From: an uncultured Collinsella sp.
GTDB lineage: Bacteria; Actinomycetota; Coriobacteriia; Coriobacteriales; Coriobacteriaceae
Reading direction: 5' to 3'
Length of the DNA: 64,000 nucleotides
NCBI GenBank assembly: GCA_900549745.1
Contig: URPJ01000003.1
Span: 1-64,000 of the forward strand
Shown here: positions 25,902-34,326 of the stretch, one piece after another
Layout: each line of letters opens with the position of its first letter
Numbering within the stretch: the first letter of the stretch is position 1
The notes under the pieces: generated by a model
What the model was told of the DNA's origin: nothing
Databases searched by the model: none
Seen by the model: only the letters and a program-made list of their open reading frames with translations
Position numbers and translations under genes: made by a program

Positions 25902-27200
25902 TTACTCGGCGTCCTTGGCGGTCTCGTCGACCTCGGTCACCTTGGCGTTCTCGACCAGGTGGTCGACGGCCTTGGAGCGACGGATGGACTCGCGGACGGC
26001 AGGCATGCGGCCATCGGCGATGAACTCGGCCTTTGAAGCCTCGACGTCCTTGACGCCGGCCTTCTCGAACTCGGCGTTGATATCATCCTCGGTGACCTCA
26101 ATCTTGAGCTCACGAGCGAGGGCGTCGAGAGCCAGGGACTCACGGGCAACGTCGTTGGCCTGCTTGTGCAGGTCGCCGATGAACTGCTCCATGGTCAGGC
26201 CGGAAGCGGGCAGCCAGGTGTCCAGCGTCATGCCGCGGGCAGCGAGGTTGGACAGGAAGTTCTGGCCAAGCTCCTCAAAGACGGACTGCTCGTAGTCGGC
26301 GTCCATCTCGTCGAGCTGCAGACGCTCGGCGAGAGCGGAGACGCAACGGTTCTCCTTCTCGGCCGGGAGGCGGGAAGCCTTGTCCTGCTCGATCTCGATC
26401 TTGATGGCGTCGCGCATGGCGTCGATGCTGTCAAAGCCAAAGTCGGACTTGACGAGCTCGTCGGTGAGCTCGGGGGTGTTGCGAACCTTGATGCCCTTGA
26501 CGGTGACCTCGACGGTGTGGGTCTCGGCCTCCTCGCCCTCCTCGACCTCGTCGGTCCAGGTGACGGTCTTGACGTCGTCAACGTTGGCGCCGATCAGGGC
26601 CTCGTTGAACTCCTTGGGGTTGCTGTCGCTACCGGCGATGAGCATGCGGCCCTCGGCGGCAAAGTTGTCGGCGTTCTCGACGGCCTTGAGGTCGACGGTG
26701 ACGTAGTCCTCGGCCTCGACGGCGCGACCCTCGACGTCCTCGAAAGTGGCACGGTAGTTGAGGAGCATCTCGACCTGGTTGTTGATCTCGGACTCGGTGA
26801 CCTCCGCAGGGGGCATCTCGATCTCGACAGCGTCGAAGGAGGAGAGCTCAGCGGCAGGACGCAGGGAGAACTCGACGGTGTAGGTGTAGTCCTCGTGATC
26901 CTTGGCGAGGTCGAGGTCCTTGTAGTCACCGTTCTTGGTGGGGACGATGTCCAGCTCGTTGAGGACGGCGGGCTCGTTGGCGGCGATCAGGTCATTGGTG
27001 GCCTGGGCGAGGGTAGCCTCGGCGCCAAGAGCAGAGTCGATGACCGGACGGGGGGCCTTACCGGCGCGGAAACCCGGGAAGCGGTACTTCTTGGCGGTGT
27101 CCTTGTAGGCCTTCTTGATCGCGGCGTCGACGTCGGCGGCCGGGATGGTGACCGTAGCGGTGAGCTTGGCGTCCTTGACGTCAGAAGCGGTGATGTTCAA
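25902..27200 (-). CDS. tig: Trigger factor, ribosome-associated chaperone and peptidyl-prolyl isomerase
   Basis: 432 residues. The start is placed at the TTG at 27200 (MNITASDVKDAKL), because AGGAGG ends six bases before it; an in-frame ATG at 27215 overlaps that ribosome site. The ribosome-binding domain contains KKYRFPGFRAGKAPRPVID (FRxGxxP signature). The PPIase domain with VTVDLKAVENADNFAAEG follows, and then the long helical C-terminal chaperone domain. It binds nascent chains at the ribosomal exit. It lies upstream of clpP-clpX in the conserved tig-clpP-clpX order and downstream of tRNA-Leu. Confidence 0.94.
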   Translation of the reverse strand: MNITASDVKDAKLTATVTIPAADVDAAIKKAYKDTAKKYRFPGFRAGKAPRPVIDSALGAEATLAQATNDLIAANEPAVLNELDIVPTKNGDYKDLDLAKDHEDYTYTVEFSLRPAAELSSFDAVEIEMPPAEVTESEINNQVEMLLNYRATFEDVEGRAVEAEDYVTVDLKAVENADNFAAEGRMLIAGSDSNPKEFNEALIGANVDDVKTVTWTDEVEEGEEAETHTVEVTVKGIKVRNTPELTDELVKSDFGFDSIDAMRDAIKIEIEQDKASRLPAEKENRCVSALAERLQLDEMDADYEQSVFEELGQNFLSNLAARGMTLDTWLPASGLTMEQFIGDLHKQANDVARESLALDALARELKIEVTEDDINAEFEKAGVKDVEASKAEFIADGRMPAVRESIRRSKAVDHLVENAKVTEVDETAKDAE

Positions 27201-27290
27201 CACGTTCCTCCTCATACTGCCCAGCTTATCTGAGGTGCTGGTACCTTTATGCAACAAGCGTCGCGAGGGCATAAGCCGACGCGGGTGCGT

Positions 27291-27374
27291 TGGTGCGGGC
27301 GAAAGGACTCGAACCTTCACGGGAATCCCACCAGAACCTAAATCTGGCGCGTCTACCAATTCCGCCACGCCCGC
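27291..27374 (-). tRNA. tRNA-Leu (anticodon TAG)
   Basis: 84 bases including an encoded CCA. The acceptor stem GCGGGCG pairs with CGCCCGC. The anticodon stem CCAGA/TCTGG closes a loop with TAG. A long variable arm (GGGATTCCC) marks a class II leucine tRNA, and the T-loop is GGTTCGAGTCC. It lies just upstream of tig. Confidence 0.95.
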
Positions 27375-27464
27375 ATGAGCGCACAGACTAGGAATGATAG
27401 CAGATACGAGCGGCAAGCGCACGCACACCTTTTACAGGCTCACGACCTCACCACGAGTGCAAAA

Positions 27465-27485
27465 GGCGGGGCGAGTTGCCCCGCC
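27465..27485 (-). terminator. Terminator of the molybdenum hydroxylase operon
   Basis: GGCGGGGC and GCCCCGCC form an 8-bp stem with a five-base loop. The minus-strand continuation is TTTTGC. It lies 30 bases after the gene stop. Confidence 0.75.
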
Positions 27486-27514
27486 CCGCAAATTACGACT
27501 TGTTCGCAGACCCG

Positions 27515-30346
27515 CTACTCCCCCAGCAGGGCCTTCTCGGGCGTGATCGGCAGTGAGCGCACCTGGTGGCCGGTGGCGTGTGCCACGGCCGAGGCCACGG
27601 CGGCGAGCGGCGTGTTGATGACGACCTCGCCGATCGACTTGGCACCAAACGGACCCGTCGGCTCGTAGCTCGGCTCAAAGGCCACGCGTATGCTGCCGAT
27701 ATCCAGGCGCGTGGGTAGCTTGTAGCTCATAAAGTTGCCGGTGCGCAGACGGCCGCGGTCATCGTGCTCGACAATCTCGTAGAGCGCGTGGCCGATACCC
27801 TGGGCAATGCCGCCCTCGGCCTGGACGCGCGCAAGCGCCTCGTTGATCACGGTGCCGCAGTCCACAGCCGCCGCGTAGTCCACAACAGTCACCTTGCCGG
27901 TGGCCTTGTCGACCTCGACCTCGGCAATGCCGGCCATAAACGGCGGGGGCGAAACGGGCAGGCAGGCAGAGGCATGCGAGGTCAGCGCGTCGCCGCCCGC
28001 GATGTTCTTGACGCACAGGTTGGCAAAGTCGCGCAGCGTGAGGTAGCGGTTCTGCTCGCGCGCGGCACGCTCGTCGGACAGACGCACGTACTGACCATCG
28101 AAGACCACATCGGCGGCGTCCACGTCCCACATCTGGGCGGCTTTGGAGCAAATCTTCTCACGCAGCTCGGTCGCGGCGTTCTTGGCGGCAAGGCCCGTCA
28201 CGTACGTACCCGAGCTCGCGTACGAGCCGGCGTCGAACGGCGACACATCAGTGTCCACGCCGCGCACCACGATCATCGAACTCTCCACGCCCAGTTCCTC
28301 GGCGGCAATCTGCGCCAGGATCGTGTCGACGCCCATGCCGTTATCGGTGGCTCCGGTGCCGATGGTAATGAAGCCGTCCTCTTCCAGGCGCATGTCGATG
28401 CCGGCGATGTCCACGTTGGAAATGCCTGAGCCCTGCATGGTGAGCGCGCAGCCCAGGGCGCGCACGCGGTCGCCCAGGTCCACGGCTAGCGGCTTGTCGC
28501 GCCAACCGATCATGTCCATCGCGCGCAGCAGGCAGCGGTCGAGCGCACAGGCGTTGAGCTTCTCGTTGTAGTACTGCGGCATGGTCTCGCCCTCGCGCAC
28601 AATGTTCTTAAGGCGCAGGTCGGCGGGGTCCATGTGCAGCATGTCGGCGAGCTCGTTGACGGCGCTCTCCACGGCAAACTGGCCTTGGGTGGCACCGTAG
28701 CCGCGATACGCGCCGCCGCGGTTGGTGTTGGTGTAGACGGCGTCCCAGCTAAAGCGGCTCGCCTTTACGTGGTTGTAGATGGGCAGGCTCTTGTGGCCCG
28801 ACAGGCCGATCGTCGTGGTAGCGTGCTCGCCATACGCACCGGCGTTGGACAACGTATGCAGATCGATGGCCGTGATGGTGCCGTCGTTCATGGCGCCCAG
28901 CTTAACGGTCATCTGCATCTGGTGGCGCGAATTGCCCGCGGTGATGGTCTCCTCGCGGGTGTAGCAGCAGTAGCTCGGACGGCCAGTCTGCTGGGTCACG
29001 AACGCCACGAAGATCTCGCAGCAGCCCGTCTGCTTGGAGCCAAAGCCGCCGCCGATGCGCGGCTTAATGACCTGCACCTGCGACTGCGGAATGTCGAGCG
29101 ACTGCGCGACCATGCGACGCACGTGGAAGGGCACCTGCGTCGAGGTGGTCACCGAGATGCGCCCGAACGCGTCGGTCGTCGCGAAGGCGCGGAAGGTCTC
29201 CATGGGCGCAGTCTGCGTGGCCTGGCTGGTGTAGGTGCGCTCAAAGACGATGTCGCTCTGGGCGAAGGCCTCGTCCAAGTCGCCAAAATCGCTGGTACCG
29301 CTGCACACCAGGTTACGAGCAACGTCGCCGCCCTGCGGGAACATAAAGGTCACGTCGCCCTCGGGGTGGACAACGATGTCGTTATCGAGTGCCTGGGTAA
29401 AGTCGAGCAGCGGCTCGAGCACCTCATAGTCGACCTTAATGAGTTTGAGCGCCTTGTCGGCAGCCTCCTCGGTCTCGGCGGCGACGATCGCCACTTCCTC
29501 GTTTTGGTAACGGACGAGGTTCTCGAGAATCAGGCGGTCGTAGGGACTCGGCTGCGGATAGCTCTGGCCGGCGATGGTAAAGCGGCGCTTGGGCACGTCC
29601 TCGTAGGTGTAGACGCCCACGACGCCCGGCACCTTAAGGGCGCGAGACGTGTCGATGGAGCGGATCTTGGCGCGGGCATAGGGGCTGCGCTTGAGCTTGA
29701 CGATCAGGGCGCCGGCGGGCACCATATCGCCGGTGTAGACCGGACGACCCTCGAGCAGGGCCTTCGAGTCCTTCTTGGGCTGCTTGTGGGTGATCTGCTT
29801 GTAGGAGACGCCGTCAGAGCTCGTGTCGTTGACGGGCAGCTCGGGCATCTCAAAGCCAACCTGCACGCCGGACTCGTTGAGGAAGCGCACGATAGCGCGC
29901 AGCTGGCTCTCGTAGCCGCTGCAGCGGCAAAGGTTACCGGCAAGCTGACGTGAGAGCTCCTCACGCGTGGCGACGAGGCTCGGGTCCTCCTTGGCGGCGC
30001 GGGCAAGCGCCAGCACGTTCATGATAAGGCCGGGGGCACAAAAACCGCACTGCTCGGCGCCTTCGGCAGCCATCGCACGGGCAAGCGCCTCGGACTCGGC
30101 CTTGAGGCCCTCGAGCGTGGTGATGGAGCGGCCCTCGACGCGCGCGGCGGGAACCGAGCAGCTCAGAACCGGGTCGCCATCGAGCCACACCGTGCACAGA
30201 CCGCAGTTGGTGGTCTCGCAGGCACAGCGCACCGACGCGCAGCCCTGCTCGCGCAGCAGCGCAAAGAGCATGGTGTCGGGGGCAATCTGAACCTTGACCT
30301 TGCGGCCGTTGAGCGTAAAGGAAAGATCGATGAGTTTGGCAGCCAT
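27515..30346 (-). CDS. Xanthine dehydrogenase-family molybdenum hydroxylase, fused [2Fe-2S] and molybdopterin subunit
   Basis: 943 residues. The N-terminal ferredoxin domain has the variant plant-type motif GCASVRCACETTNCGLCTVW, and the second 2Fe-2S domain has CGFCAPGLIMNVLAL and LCRCSGYESQL. The rest is the aldehyde oxidase/xanthine dehydrogenase a/b hammerhead and Mo-pterin domains with GGGFGSKQTGCCE, GGAYRGYGATQGQFAVE and the catalytic FGAKSIGEV (Glu). Such enzymes hydroxylate purines or other N-heterocycles. GAYRGYG in place of GAFRGFG recalls clostridial purine hydroxylases. It overlaps the FAD-subunit gene (ATGA-type). No xdhC, yqeB or yqeC maturation gene is present, so substrate and cofactor form are open. 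Confidence 0.88.
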   Translation of the reverse strand: MAAKLIDLSFTLNGRKVKVQIAPDTMLFALLREQGCASVRCACETTNCGLCTVWLDGDPVLSCSVPAARVEGRSITTLEGLKAESEALARAMAAEGAEQCGFCAPGLIMNVLALARAAKEDPSLVATREELSRQLAGNLCRCSGYESQLRAIVRFLNESGVQVGFEMPELPVNDTSSDGVSYKQITHKQPKKDSKALLEGRPVYTGDMVPAGALIVKLKRSPYARAKIRSIDTSRALKVPGVVGVYTYEDVPKRRFTIAGQSYPQPSPYDRLILENLVRYQNEEVAIVAAETEEAADKALKLIKVDYEVLEPLLDFTQALDNDIVVHPEGDVTFMFPQGGDVARNLVCSGTSDFGDLDEAFAQSDIVFERTYTSQATQTAPMETFRAFATTDAFGRISVTTSTQVPFHVRRMVAQSLDIPQSQVQVIKPRIGGGFGSKQTGCCEIFVAFVTQQTGRPSYCCYTREETITAGNSRHQMQMTVKLGAMNDGTITAIDLHTLSNAGAYGEHATTTIGLSGHKSLPIYNHVKASRFSWDAVYTNTNRGGAYRGYGATQGQFAVESAVNELADMLHMDPADLRLKNIVREGETMPQYYNEKLNACALDRCLLRAMDMIGWRDKPLAVDLGDRVRALGCALTMQGSGISNVDIAGIDMRLEEDGFITIGTGATDNGMGVDTILAQIAAEELGVESSMIVVRGVDTDVSPFDAGSYASSGTYVTGLAAKNAATELREKICSKAAQMWDVDAADVVFDGQYVRLSDERAAREQNRYLTLRDFANLCVKNIAGGDALTSHASACLPVSPPPFMAGIAEVEVDKATGKVTVVDYAAAVDCGTVINEALARVQAEGGIAQGIGHALYEIVEHDDRGRLRTGNFMSYKLPTRLDIGSIRVAFEPSYEPTGPFGAKSIGEVVINTPLAAVASAVAHATGHQVRSLPITPEKALLGE

Positions 30347-31260
30347 TAGCGCACCTCGCTAGAATCGACGCCGGGCACGCGGCGGCAGGAATACTCATCC
30401 GTGGCAAACTTAGGAATCTGCACGCCCTCGAGCTCGTGCGCAAGCGCGGCCGAAAGCTCGATGCCGGCGGCGCGACGCACGGCCTGAATCGCCAGCGGGG
30501 CCGAGATGCGGCGGCGGTAGTCGGCCGAGCCCCACAGGTTGGTGCCATAGCTCAGCGCGCGTACGGACGCGGCCAGGGCGCGCAGCTCGTCCTCTGAAGG
30601 CTGCTCGTTCACCAGGCCACATGCCTCGCCCTGCAGCAGGGTCGCGCGCAGCGGGCGGGCGCCCACGGTGACATGCCAGCTGTTGTCCCACCAGGCGGCG
30701 GTGACGTTTAAGGAGGGGAAGTCAGTCGCGGCCTTGCGCACGGCTTCATAGCTCGCACGGTAATCGTGCTTAACGACCACGACGTGCTCGATCACGTCGC
30801 GCACATAGCCCATGTCCACGAACTCGGCGAGCGGCACGCGGCCGGCACCCGTCAGCTCAACATACGAATCGAGCGCCAAAAATGCCGAGAGCACGTCCGA
30901 AAAACCAAAGCGACCGTAAATGCTGCCGCCCACCGTGGCGGTGTTGCGCAGCTGCACGCCCACGATATCGTGGACGGCGAACTCAAAGACATGGTTGACA
31001 AGCGCGTTGAGCCCGGCATGGCGCTCGAGCTGGCGCAGGGTACACATGGCACCGATGCGAAACTCGGTCTCGGTCTCCTCAATCTGATCGAGTCCGCAGG
31101 CCGAAAGGTCAATCGCCGTCGCCACGCGACGCGAACCCAGGCGCATCCAAATGCCACCGCTCACAATCTTGTTGTTGCGGTTCTTCTGTAAGAGCTCATA
31201 GGCTTCGGCCGCGTTTCCAACACGGACGTAGGTACCGAACTTGAGCACGTTCTCCCCCAT
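30346..31260 (-). CDS. Molybdenum hydroxylase FAD-binding subunit (XdhB/CoxM type)
   Basis: 304 residues starting MGENVLKFGTYVRVGNAAEA. The FAD-binding PCMH-type domain shows NKIVSGGIWMRLGSRRVATAIDLSAC (pyrophosphate loop) and LRNTATVGGSIYGRFGFSDVLSAFLALD (the ATxGG motif). The CO-dehydrogenase flavoprotein C-terminal domain follows. It transfers electrons from the iron-sulfur centres of the partner to NAD or another acceptor. It is the promoter-proximal gene of the pair and its stop overlaps the start of the catalytic subunit. Confidence 0.88.
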   Translation of the reverse strand: MGENVLKFGTYVRVGNAAEAYELLQKNRNNKIVSGGIWMRLGSRRVATAIDLSACGLDQIEETETEFRIGAMCTLRQLERHAGLNALVNHVFEFAVHDIVGVQLRNTATVGGSIYGRFGFSDVLSAFLALDSYVELTGAGRVPLAEFVDMGYVRDVIEHVVVVKHDYRASYEAVRKAATDFPSLNVTAAWWDNSWHVTVGARPLRATLLQGEACGLVNEQPSEDELRALAASVRALSYGTNLWGSADYRRRISAPLAIQAVRRAAGIELSAALAHELEGVQIPKFATDEYSCRRVPGVDSSEVR

Positions 31261-31321
31261 CTCTTCACTTGTCCAGTACGTTTAAGTGTACCAAACGAGG
31301 GGGCACAGCCATCGTCACCAT

Positions 31322-31360
31322 AGAAAAAGGCTCCCAGCCGGAATGGCTGAGAGCCTTATC
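31322..31360 (-). terminator. gdhA terminator
   Basis: AAGGCTCTCAGCC and GGCTGGGAGCCTT (minus strand) form a long stem, followed by TTTTTCTA. It lies about 20 bases after the gdhA stop. Confidence 0.85.
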
Positions 31361-31382
31361 ACATGTTATGTCGAGCGAAGAT

Positions 31383-32738
31383 TTAGCAGACGCCCTGGGC
31401 GAGCATGGCGTCGGCGACCTTCAGGAAGCCGGCGATGTTGGCGCCCATGACGAAGTTGCCCTCCTGGCCGTACTCCTTGGCGGTGTCGTCCACGTTGTGG
31501 AACATGCCGCGCATGAGCTGCTCGAGCTTGCCGTCGACCTCCTCGAAGGTCCAGGACAGATGCTCGGCGTTCTGGCTCATCTCCAGGCCGGACACGAGCA
31601 CGCCGCCGGCGTTGGCAGCCTTACCGGGCATAAAGGCAACGCCGTTCTCCTGGAAGTAGGTCGTAGCCTCGATGGTCGTGGGCATGTTCGCGCCCTCGCC
31701 GACCACCTTGCAGCCGTTGGCGACGAGCGCCTGGGCGTCCTCGAGCAGCAGCGTGTTCTCGCGAGCGCAGGGCAGCGCGATGTCGCAGGGCAGCTGCCAC
31801 ACGCCGCGGCCGTCGCCCTCGTGCCACGTGGCATTGGGCTTCTCGTCAACGTACATGGCGAGCGTAACGCCCTTGTCGTGGCCGGAACGCTTCTTGTTGT
31901 AGACATGCTCGAGCACGGTGTAGTCAATGCCGTCGGGATCCTCGACCCAGCCGTGAGTATCGGAGCAGGCGAGCACCTTGCCGCCGAGCTGGGCGACCTT
32001 CTGGACCGCGTAGATAGCGACGTTACCGGAGCCGTGAACGACGACGTTCTTGCCCTCGAAGGAGTCGCCGCGGCTCTTGAGGTACTCGTCCACAAAGTAG
32101 ACCAGGCCGTAGCCGGTAGCCTCGGTACGGGCGAGCGAACCGCCAAAGGAGAGGCCCTTGCCGGTGAGGACGCCGGTCCACTCGTTGGTCAGGCGCTTGT
32201 ACTGACCGAACAGGTAGGCAACCTCGCGGCCGCCAACGCCCAGATCGCCGGCGGGAACGTCGGTGTTGGGGCCGATGTGGCGATAGAGCTCGGTCATGAA
32301 AGACTGGCAGAAGTGCATGATCTCGTTGTTGGACTTGCCCTTGGGGTCAAAGTCGGAGCCGCCCTTGCCGCCGCCCATGGGAAGGGTGGTCAGGCTGTTC
32401 TTGAGGATCTGCTCCAGGCCCAGGAACTTGAGCATGCCCAGGGTGACCGTCGGGTTAAAGCGCAGGCCGCCCTTGTAGGGTCCAATGGCAGAGTTGAACT
32501 CGACGCGGTAGCCGCGGTTGACCTGGACCTTGCCCTGGTCGTCGACCCAGGGGACACGGAACATAACGATGCGCTCGGGCTCGACGAGGCGCTCCAGCAG
32601 GGCGGCCTCCTCGTACTCGGGGTGGGCGTCGAGCGCCGGCTGGATGGTGCCGAGGATCTCGGTCGCGGCCTGGATGAACTCAGGCTGCTCGGGATAGCGG
32701 GCCTTGAGCTCTTCGAGAACTTTCTGCGTGTAGCTCAT
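31383..32738 (-). CDS. gdhA: Glutamate dehydrogenase, NADP-specific type
   Basis: 451 residues from the ATG at 32738 (MSYTQKVLEELKARYPEQPEF), preceded by GGAGGAAGC. Features include IVMFRVPWVDDQGKVQVNRGYRVEFNSAIGPYKGGLRF, the catalytic region LPMGGGKGGSDFDPKGKS, ATGYGLVYFVDEYL and the dinucleotide fold VVVHGSGNVAIYAVQKVAQLG. The length and N-terminus are those of the hexameric bacterial family. It interconverts glutamate and 2-oxoglutarate plus ammonium, giving the main ammonium assimilation route in many anaerobes. It is a single-gene unit with its own terminator. Confidence 0.96.
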   Translation of the reverse strand: MSYTQKVLEELKARYPEQPEFIQAATEILGTIQPALDAHPEYEEAALLERLVEPERIVMFRVPWVDDQGKVQVNRGYRVEFNSAIGPYKGGLRFNPTVTLGMLKFLGLEQILKNSLTTLPMGGGKGGSDFDPKGKSNNEIMHFCQSFMTELYRHIGPNTDVPAGDLGVGGREVAYLFGQYKRLTNEWTGVLTGKGLSFGGSLARTEATGYGLVYFVDEYLKSRGDSFEGKNVVVHGSGNVAIYAVQKVAQLGGKVLACSDTHGWVEDPDGIDYTVLEHVYNKKRSGHDKGVTLAMYVDEKPNATWHEGDGRGVWQLPCDIALPCARENTLLLEDAQALVANGCKVVGEGANMPTTIEATTYFQENGVAFMPGKAANAGGVLVSGLEMSQNAEHLSWTFEEVDGKLEQLMRGMFHNVDDTAKEYGQEGNFVMGANIAGFLKVADAMLAQGVC

Positions 32739-32994
32739 GCTTCCTCCAATGATGGGAAACGAAAAATGTTGATCGCGGCACCCCATGCGCCGCGAGCTTT
32801 ATCGAATATGGATAATATCGCACTGTTGCAGCAAAGTTTCGCATAAGCCGACGAGCAGATGTTTCGTTTTGATTACGATGCAGGTAGAAGCGTTTTCGAG
32901 TGTCTGACGCGCAAAACCCGTGTTTCAAACCTGTTTCGTCCACGTGTTCCAAACCACCACATTGGGGACAGGCACCTTTGTGGGGGTTTGGTGG
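32739..32994. other. Intergenic region upstream of gdhA with a REP-like GGGGACAGGCACCTT motif
   Basis: About 255 bases without a gene. CCAAACCaCCACA (32949-32961) pairs imperfectly with TGTGGGGGTTTGG (near 32980-32992), enclosing GGGGACAGGCACCTT. The hairpin lies just after the stop of the DUF3343 gene and may be its terminator. The enclosed motif resembles repeats found near REP-type elements in other bacteria. No clear gdhA promoter was assigned. Confidence 0.4.
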
Positions 32995-33390
32995 TTAGAG
33001 GACGAGTTGGTGGTAGTCGGCGGGGGTTACGCGGCCCTCGGTGGCGGCGCGGAAGGCGGCGAGGGCATCGCCCGAGAACGGCATGGCCCAGCACAGGCCG
33101 CAACCTGCAGTAATGGAGCCGGGCAGCGGCATGATGCGCCCGGGCACACCGGCATCCAGGCACAGCTGCTCGCATTCCATCACATCGAAGGTGCTGTCAA
33201 ACGAAACGATGATCTTGCGTTCGTGGTCGAGGGCATCACCGGACGGGCCTTCGCGGTGTGCATCACGATACGCCGCGGCGGCCGCTTCCTCTTCCGCAGT
33301 ATGACCACAGCCACCGCAGCCGCAGGTACAGGGCTCGGAACCATCGCAAGTGCAAGGCTCTCCCGTGTCGGGGCAAATATCGTGAGACAT
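32995..33390 (-). CDS. DUF3343 protein (putative Se/S carrier-like) with Cys-rich N-terminal extension
   Basis: 131 residues. The C-terminal ~80 residues form the DUF3343 domain: KIIVSFDSTFDVMECEQLCLDAGVPGRIMPLPGSITAGCGLCWAMP, with the conserved AGCGL Cys. The N-terminal ~30 residues are unusually cysteine-rich (CPDTGEPCTC, EPCTCGCGGCGH), suggesting a metal or chalcogen-binding tail. DUF3343 proteins co-occur with selenium genes and are suspected carriers of selenium or sulfur; this is not proven. It is the last gene of the selA-selB-selC-mobA cluster. A second, tail-less paralogue is at 60967-61218 beside selD. Confidence 0.8.
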   Translation of the reverse strand: MSHDICPDTGEPCTCDGSEPCTCGCGGCGHTAEEEAAAAAYRDAHREGPSGDALDHERKIIVSFDSTFDVMECEQLCLDAGVPGRIMPLPGSITAGCGLCWAMPFSGDALAAFRAATEGRVTPADYHQLVL

Positions 33391-33405
33391 GGCAACTCCA
33401 ATCGT

Positions 33406-34038
33406 CTAGGCGAGCAACTCGGCCGCCGCAAACTCCTCGGGCGTATTGACGTTTTCGAAGCAGAGCGTCGAGCCCGCGGCCTTAACAATCTGCGGCTCAT
33501 CCATATAACCGGCCTGAACGCGACTGATCAGGCAGCGAATGCGCTGTCGGTCGCAGGAGAGCAGCTCTTGGGCAACCGGAGCACACGCATCACGGCGCCA
33601 GACGGCGCAAAGCGGCTCAATCCCCCGCTCCTCGCGCGGCACGCACACGTCGAGCGCCTCGGCCTCAACACGATCGGCAAGCGCGCCGATGAGTTCCGGC
33701 GAGACAAACGGCATATCACAGGCGACGATCGCCACGAGCGGCAGCCGGGCCGCAGTCAGCGAACTCGCGATGCCGCGCATGGCGCCCGCCGACCCCTCAA
33801 GGTCCGCCACCACACGCGGCACCAAGCCGCCAAACGCGCACTCCTCAAGGTAGGCAAGCTCGCTGGGACGCGAAGTCGTCACGACTAACTCGCCGGCAAC
33901 TGGCGCCAGCCGACCCAGCACGCGCTCGATCAAGGGCTCGCCACAAAACGCCATGCGCGCCTTGTCGCAACCCATGCGCGACGACAGCCCGCCCGCTTGG
34001 ACGACACAAGAAAGATCGGCACGTCTTACGGTAGTCAT
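33406..34038 (-). CDS. mobA: Molybdenum cofactor guanylyltransferase-like protein
   Basis: 210 residues from the ATG at 34038 (MTTVRRADLSCVVQAGG); in-frame ATG codons at 34056 and 34062 are alternatives since the ribosome site is weak. The nucleotidyltransferase motif is CVVQAGGLSSRMGCDKARM (LAGGxSxRMGxDK type), with VACDMPFVSPELIGAL and FENVNTPEEF at the end, all typical of MobA. It converts molybdopterin to the guanine-dinucleotide form needed by formate dehydrogenase-type enzymes. It follows tRNA-Sec, which puts cofactor and selenocysteine supply for FdhF in one cluster. Confidence 0.88.
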   Translation of the reverse strand: MTTVRRADLSCVVQAGGLSSRMGCDKARMAFCGEPLIERVLGRLAPVAGELVVTTSRPSELAYLEECAFGGLVPRVVADLEGSAGAMRGIASSLTAARLPLVAIVACDMPFVSPELIGALADRVEAEALDVCVPREERGIEPLCAVWRRDACAPVAQELLSCDRQRIRCLISRVQAGYMDEPQIVKAAGSTLCFENVNTPEEFAAAELLA

Positions 34039-34193
34039 ACGGCAAAACACCCCCATCGGCATGCTCGAAACCCGGTGCACGAAGCTAAATACCGTCGCCG
34101 ATAAAGCGGGCGGCACGGCAAACCCATGCAAAAACAAAACAGCGCCTTTGCGGCACGCAGCAAGACCGCGAGCACAAAAGCGCTGGTAGCGTA

Positions 34194-34290
34194 TGGCGGG
34201 AACGTATGTGAATCGAACACATCCAAGACGTTTTGCACGCCTCGCAACGGTTTTGAGGACCGCGGAGCCCACCGGAGCCCATCCGTTCCC
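34194..34290 (-). tRNA. selC: tRNA-Sec (selenocysteine, anticodon TCA)
   Basis: 97 bases including encoded CCA. The acceptor stem starts GGGAACG and pairs with CGTTCCC, giving seven Watson-Crick pairs with an eighth position G/A. The extended D-stem is GGGCTC/GGGCTC with G-U pairs. The anticodon stem GCGGT/ACCGT closes a seven-base loop with TCA. A very long variable arm (about GAGGCGT/ACGTCTT) and a T-stem ATGTG/CACAT are present. This 8/5-like architecture with TCA is diagnostic. It sits between selB and mobA in the same direction. Confidence 0.95.
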
Positions 34291-34326
34291 AAGTGCGGCG
34301 GTATTTTACCAAACCGAGCAGCCAAT

